Below, piece after piece: positions 12,315 to 13,676 of a stretch of 13,676 nt of DNA. This DNA is from JAKAGE01 sp035541415 (GTDB lineage Bacteria > Patescibacteriota > Minisyncoccia > UBA6257 > 2-01-FULL-56-20). Position numbers and translations under genes: made by a program. The stretch is taken from positions 1 through 13,676 of the forward strand of contig DATKNI010000002.1 in assembly GCA_035541415.1 (NCBI GenBank), written 5' to 3'. Below the pieces are notes generated by a model. It saw only the letters and a list, made by a program, of their open reading frames with translations, made no database searches and was not told the origin of the DNA. Numbering within the stretch: the first letter of the stretch is position 1; each line of letters opens with the position of its first letter.

Positions 12315-12418
12315 GATAAACATATGGGCATCTTGTGGGCACGGTAGGATTCGAACCTACAACCGGACGTGTATAAGACGTCTGCTCTACCATTGAGCTA
12401 CATGCCCATATGTTTATC
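12315..12418. repeat. 17-bp inverted repeat around the inner tRNA
   Basis: Arms 12315-12331 and 12402-12418 (GATAAACATATGGGCAT) are exact complements. The 5' arm on the minus strand includes the first six bases of the inner tRNA, so forming this stem would compete with the tRNA acceptor stem. Confidence 0.85.
12336..12407 (-). tRNA. tRNA-Ile (TAT), complete, nested in the split tRNA
   Basis: Acceptor GGGCATG/CGTGCCC (one G-U pair), discriminator A, D arm GCTC/GAGC, anticodon arm GACGT/ACGTC with loop CTTATAC giving TAT, variable CGGTT, T arm GTAGG/CCTAC with loop TTCGAAT; 72 nt, no encoded CCA. A TAT anticodon reads AUA; most bacteria use a CAT tRNA modified by TilS instead. The isotype is set by the anticodon only. 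The 15 nt after it (ACAAGATGCCCATAT) closely match those after the split tRNA (ACAAGGTGCCCATAC), which shows that gene and 3' flank were duplicated together. Confidence 0.88.
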
Positions 12419-12475
12419 CTCTCCTCGCTCCCAGTTTTAAGACGTCTGCTCTACCGTTGAGCTACACGCCCCTGC

Positions 12476-13072
12476 TTAGCTCCCCACTATTTTATCAAAC
12501 TGTTGCATAGCCTGCTCGGCCTGCGCGTTAAAGTTGTTGATCGCGTTCACGTCCGTGTTTATTTGGTTAACCAAACCCTGGACCGTCGCGTTCGATTGCG
12601 GCTGGCCGGAAAACCGCGCCTGTAGAACGAGGAGGAGCTTGTCGAGGTCGTTGCTGTACGTGATGAGTTGGTTGATGAGCGCGAGACGGCTCGAAATCGA
12701 CTGCAGTGCCGCCTGCTGCGCCTGGAACGAATTCACGCTGGAGAGCGATTGCGTCATCGTGCCGATCTGGTTCGAAAGATCGACCGCTTTATTGCGGAGA
12801 TCTTCGCTCTGGTTTACCAAATTCGTGGTGAGCGTGAGCGCGTCGGTGTAATCTCCCTGCTGATCATCTTTGTTCACCTGCGCAAGTTCCGCCGTGGACG
12901 AGTTCGAAATGTTCACGATGTCCTGCGAGATGAGCGCGCCCTGCAAGCGGGCGTTCGTGAACGCGACCGGAACTTTATTGCGGCTCCCCCAATAGATGGC
13001 GACTCCATAACCGACAATCACAAGGATAACGAACACCACAATGATCTTCGTGCGACGTGAAATAGTGGCCAT
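12476..13072 (-). CDS. Membrane-anchored, mostly helical protein of unknown function (198 aa)
   Basis: I do not recognise the family. A short basic N-terminus (MATISRRTK) leads into one membrane segment at about 9-28, then an outside part of about 170 residues. The outside part is rich in Gln, Asn, Ser and Leu with heptad-like spacing (LTTNLVNQSEDLRNKAVDLS, LQSISSRLALINQLITYSND, VNQINTDVNAINNFNAQAEQ), so it is probably a long helical or coiled-coil hairpin. It reminds one of surface or pilus-associated tethers, but this is speculative. The promoter TTGCGT-N17-TAAAAC lies just upstream. The stop is only 4 nt before the split tRNA, so the tRNA pair is probably transcribed as the 3' part of this mRNA. 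Confidence 0.75.
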   Translation of the reverse strand: MATISRRTKIIVVFVILVIVGYGVAIYWGSRNKVPVAFTNARLQGALISQDIVNISNSSTAELAQVNKDDQQGDYTDALTLTTNLVNQSEDLRNKAVDLSNQIGTMTQSLSSVNSFQAQQAALQSISSRLALINQLITYSNDLDKLLLVLQARFSGQPQSNATVQGLVNQINTDVNAINNFNAQAEQAMQQFDKIVGS

Positions 13073-13084
13073 TTGAATACACTA

Positions 13085-13113
13085 GTTTTAGCAAAAACGA
13101 GTGGAAAACGCAA
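13085..13113 (-). promoter_or_regulatory. Predicted promoter of the helical membrane protein gene and tRNA-Ile pair
   Basis: On the minus strand TTGCGT (13113-13108), a 17-nt spacer and TAAAAC (13090-13085), 12 nt before the ATG at 13072. No Shine-Dalgarno sequence follows. Confidence 0.5.
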
Positions 13114-13177
13114 GTAAACCGTGCTATATTAATCTTCATAAATAGCGGTTTCTCGGCCCTATTTATGCAGCACGCCA

Positions 13178-13248
13178 GCGGGTATCGTATAACGGTATTA
13201 CCACAGGTTTCCAACCTGTTGACAGGGGTCCGACTCCCCTTACCCGCT
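13178..13248 (+). tRNA. tRNA-Gly (TCC)
   Basis: Perfect acceptor GCGGGTA/TACCCGC with discriminator T, as usual for bacterial tRNA-Gly. Anticodon arm ACAGG/CCTGT with loop TTTCCAA gives TCC. T arm AGGGG/CCCCT has loop TCCGACT in place of the usual TTCGANT, a change at a nearly invariant position. No encoded CCA. The large inverted repeat begins on the next base. Confidence 0.92.
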
Positions 13249-13371
13249 CAGCTTTCTTTTTCTTGTATTCCTTTTGAGGCACGGTGTCGTGCGCTGCTGC
13301 GCACGCACCTCCCTCTCGGCACCTTCGTGCCTCCGAGAGTCCTCAAAAGGAATACAAGAAAAAGAAAGCTG
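13249..13371 (+). repeat. Branched inverted repeat starting directly after tRNA-Gly (locus 3)
   Basis: The outer arms 13249-13279 and 13341-13371 are a perfect 31-bp inverted repeat beginning CAG and closing GAGG/CCTC, as at 4446-4561, but with an otherwise different arm sequence. Inside are two hairpins: GTGCGC/GCGCAC with loop TGCT (extended by GGTG/CACC), and CTCTCGG/CCGAGAG enclosing GGCAC/GTGCC with loop CTTC. The right arm is A-rich, not T-rich, so it is not a normal intrinsic terminator for the tRNA. Confidence 0.85.
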
Positions 13372-13386
13372 GTTCTGCTAATGGAA

Positions 13387-13495
13387 GTCGAACCCGAGCA
13401 GCACCCCGTGTCGGAAGGGCAGCCGCGCGAAGCGCGGCGGTGGGAAACCGAGGGTTTCCCAGACCGGGGGCCGGGGTGCTGCGGAAGGGTTCGAC
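13387..13495 (+). repeat. Second branched module with T-arm-like ends
   Basis: The outer arms are GTCGAACCC (13387-13395) with GGGTTCGAC (13487-13495), then CAGCACCCCG (13399-13408) with CGGGGTGCTG (13472-13481), separated by short unpaired bulges. Inside are two perfect hairpins, CCGCGC-GAA-GCGCGG (13423-13437) and GGGAAACC-GAG-GGTTTCCC (13442-13460). The left arm carries the 20-nt core found at 4580-4599. Both ends resemble the tRNA T-loop consensus (GGTTCGACTCCC), facing each other. Confidence 0.8.
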
Positions 13496-13607
13496 TCCCT
13501 AAAAAGAAGGTCGGTAAAAAATGGCTTAGGTTCGAATAAGCTTCCCTTACGGTGGCAGGGTAAGGATATGGTAATAGAAATATAAAAGAGAAAGCTCCAC
13601 ACTGTCG

Positions 13608-13676
13608 CTACAACTCCTCAATATCTCCCCTATGTAGATATGCCGGAATTTTTTTCCACTCCCCAATGACCTTCTC
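13608..13676 (-). CDS. C-terminal end of an unidentified gene (cut by window edge)
   Basis: A minus-strand frame enters from the right edge and ends at TAG (13608-13610); its last residues are EKVIGEWKKIPAYLHRGDIE then EL. The segment IPAYLHR resembles the conserved C-terminal peptide of FtsZ (consensus around IPAFLRR), which binds FtsA and other partners, but 22 residues cannot prove this. About 90 nt of AT-rich sequence with a weak hairpin (CTTACCCTGCCACCGTAAG) follow it. Confidence 0.3.
   Translation of the reverse strand, partial: EKVIGEWKKIPAYLHRGDIEEL

Larger units (their letters stand above)
12278..12437 (-). other. 160-nt insert in the anticodon loop, carrying a whole tRNA between inverted repeats
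   Basis: The insert consists of a left flank (12437-12408), a complete tRNA-Ile (12407-12336) and a right flank (12335-12278). A perfect 17-bp inverted repeat (12418-12402 with 12331-12315) and an outer 8-bp pair TAAAACTG/CAGTTTTA (12439-12432 with 12300-12293) clamp it. The last 17 nt before the 3' half form a hairpin TATCCGC-GCA-GCGGATA (12294-12278) that ends on the junction. It is too short and lacks visible core elements for a group I intron, and no endonuclease is encoded. Confidence 0.65.
12240..12471 (-). tRNA. tRNA-Ile(UAU)-like gene split in the anticodon loop by a 160-nt insert
   Basis: The 5' half (12471-12438) reads GGGCGTG, TA, D arm GCTC/GAGC and half of the anticodon arm GACGTCTTA. 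The 3' half (12277-12240) reads TAC, ACGTC, variable CGGTT, T arm CTAGG/CCTAG with loop TTCGAAT, CACGCCC and A. Joined, they give a 72-nt cloverleaf with perfect acceptor GGGCGTG/CACGCCC, anticodon stem GACGT/ACGTC and loop CTTATAC, the same loop as the complete tRNA inside the insert. The exact junction is uncertain by two positions because of repeated TA. The halves differ from the inner tRNA at paired positions (5-68, 6-67, 49-65) yet remain complementary to each other, so they evolved as one tRNA. Whether the insert is spliced out is unknown. Confidence 0.75.

Noticed and set aside
12187..12393. 68-codon minus-strand frame over the nested tRNAs
   Set aside because: Its repeated motif (RPVVGSNPT, RPVLGSNPS) is simply the translated T-arm region of the two tRNA copies.
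12278..12437. Group I or group II intron in the tRNA
   Set aside because: It is only 160 nt including a 72-nt tRNA, no P/Q/R/S core or domain V is visible, and the 3' junction does not end in G in a way that restores a 7-nt loop.
13380..13500. An additional tRNA gene suggested by GGTTCGACTCCC at 13488
   Set aside because: No acceptor, D or anticodon arm can be folded around it on either strand.
13165..13539. Open frames of 72-124 codons across tRNA-Gly and the branched repeats, on both strands
   Set aside because: They consist of tRNA and inverted-repeat sequence, give low-complexity Arg/Pro-rich or antisense-like proteins, and have no ribosome binding site.

Overview
The window looks like a piece of a small-genome Candidate Phyla Radiation bacterium (Patescibacteria, most likely Parcubacteria). 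This rests on several things: compact genes, tRNAs without an encoded CCA, a short four-domain S1 protein, a degenerate metallo-beta-lactamase-fold protein, many short membrane-anchored proteins without a recognisable family, a free-standing LAGLIDADG endonuclease and a divergent FolD. No 16S rRNA or marker set is present, so the placement is inference. TGA appears to act as a stop, so there is no sign of the Gracilibacteria code.

Layout. (1) 1-1064, minus strand: a three-gene group of a metallo-beta-lactamase-like protein, a one-pass membrane protein and the first codons of a third gene, read from a strong promoter at 1074-1102. (2) 1118-2415: a long hairpin element, then rpsA with its own promoter and terminator. 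(3) 2440-3234: an AT-rich LAGLIDADG endonuclease gene whose last codons lie inside an intact tRNA-Phe gene. (4) 3254-4187: an anchored, probably extracytoplasmic protein. (5) 4212-4600: divergent tRNA-Pro and tRNA-Arg, the latter followed at once by a large branched inverted repeat. (6) 4619-5540: an SdpI-family membrane protein and a divergent short transcript candidate that carries a perfect 12-nt Shine-Dalgarno sequence. (7) 5589-9799: tRNA-Val (plus), and on the minus strand a run tRNA-His - glyA - AlkA-like glycosylase - folD - Nudix hydrolase - YdjM-like membrane hydrolase. GlyA and FolD catalyse consecutive steps of folate one-carbon metabolism; the Nudix and glycosylase genes add nucleotide and DNA housekeeping. 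(8) 9869-11736: ftsH with a textbook promoter. (9) 11738-12225: repeats and a DUF378 protein with terminator. (10) 12240-13113, minus strand: a coiled membrane protein followed by a tRNA gene that is split in its anticodon loop by a 160-nt insert which itself contains a complete tRNA-Ile(UAU). (11) 13178-13676: tRNA-Gly followed at once by a second large branched inverted repeat and a related second module, then the end of a minus-strand gene.

Three signals stand out. First, a tRNA nested inside the anticodon loop of a closely related tRNA, with compensating base pairs in both. Second, a family of Y-shaped inverted repeats that begin on the base after the tRNA discriminator; their arms have different sequences at each locus but stay complementary, and two loci share a downstream 20-nt core. 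Third, a short independent transcription unit between 5316 and 5540. Several -10 boxes also sit only 6-9 nt before a start codon with no Shine-Dalgarno sequence, which suggests frequent leaderless or near-leaderless transcripts.
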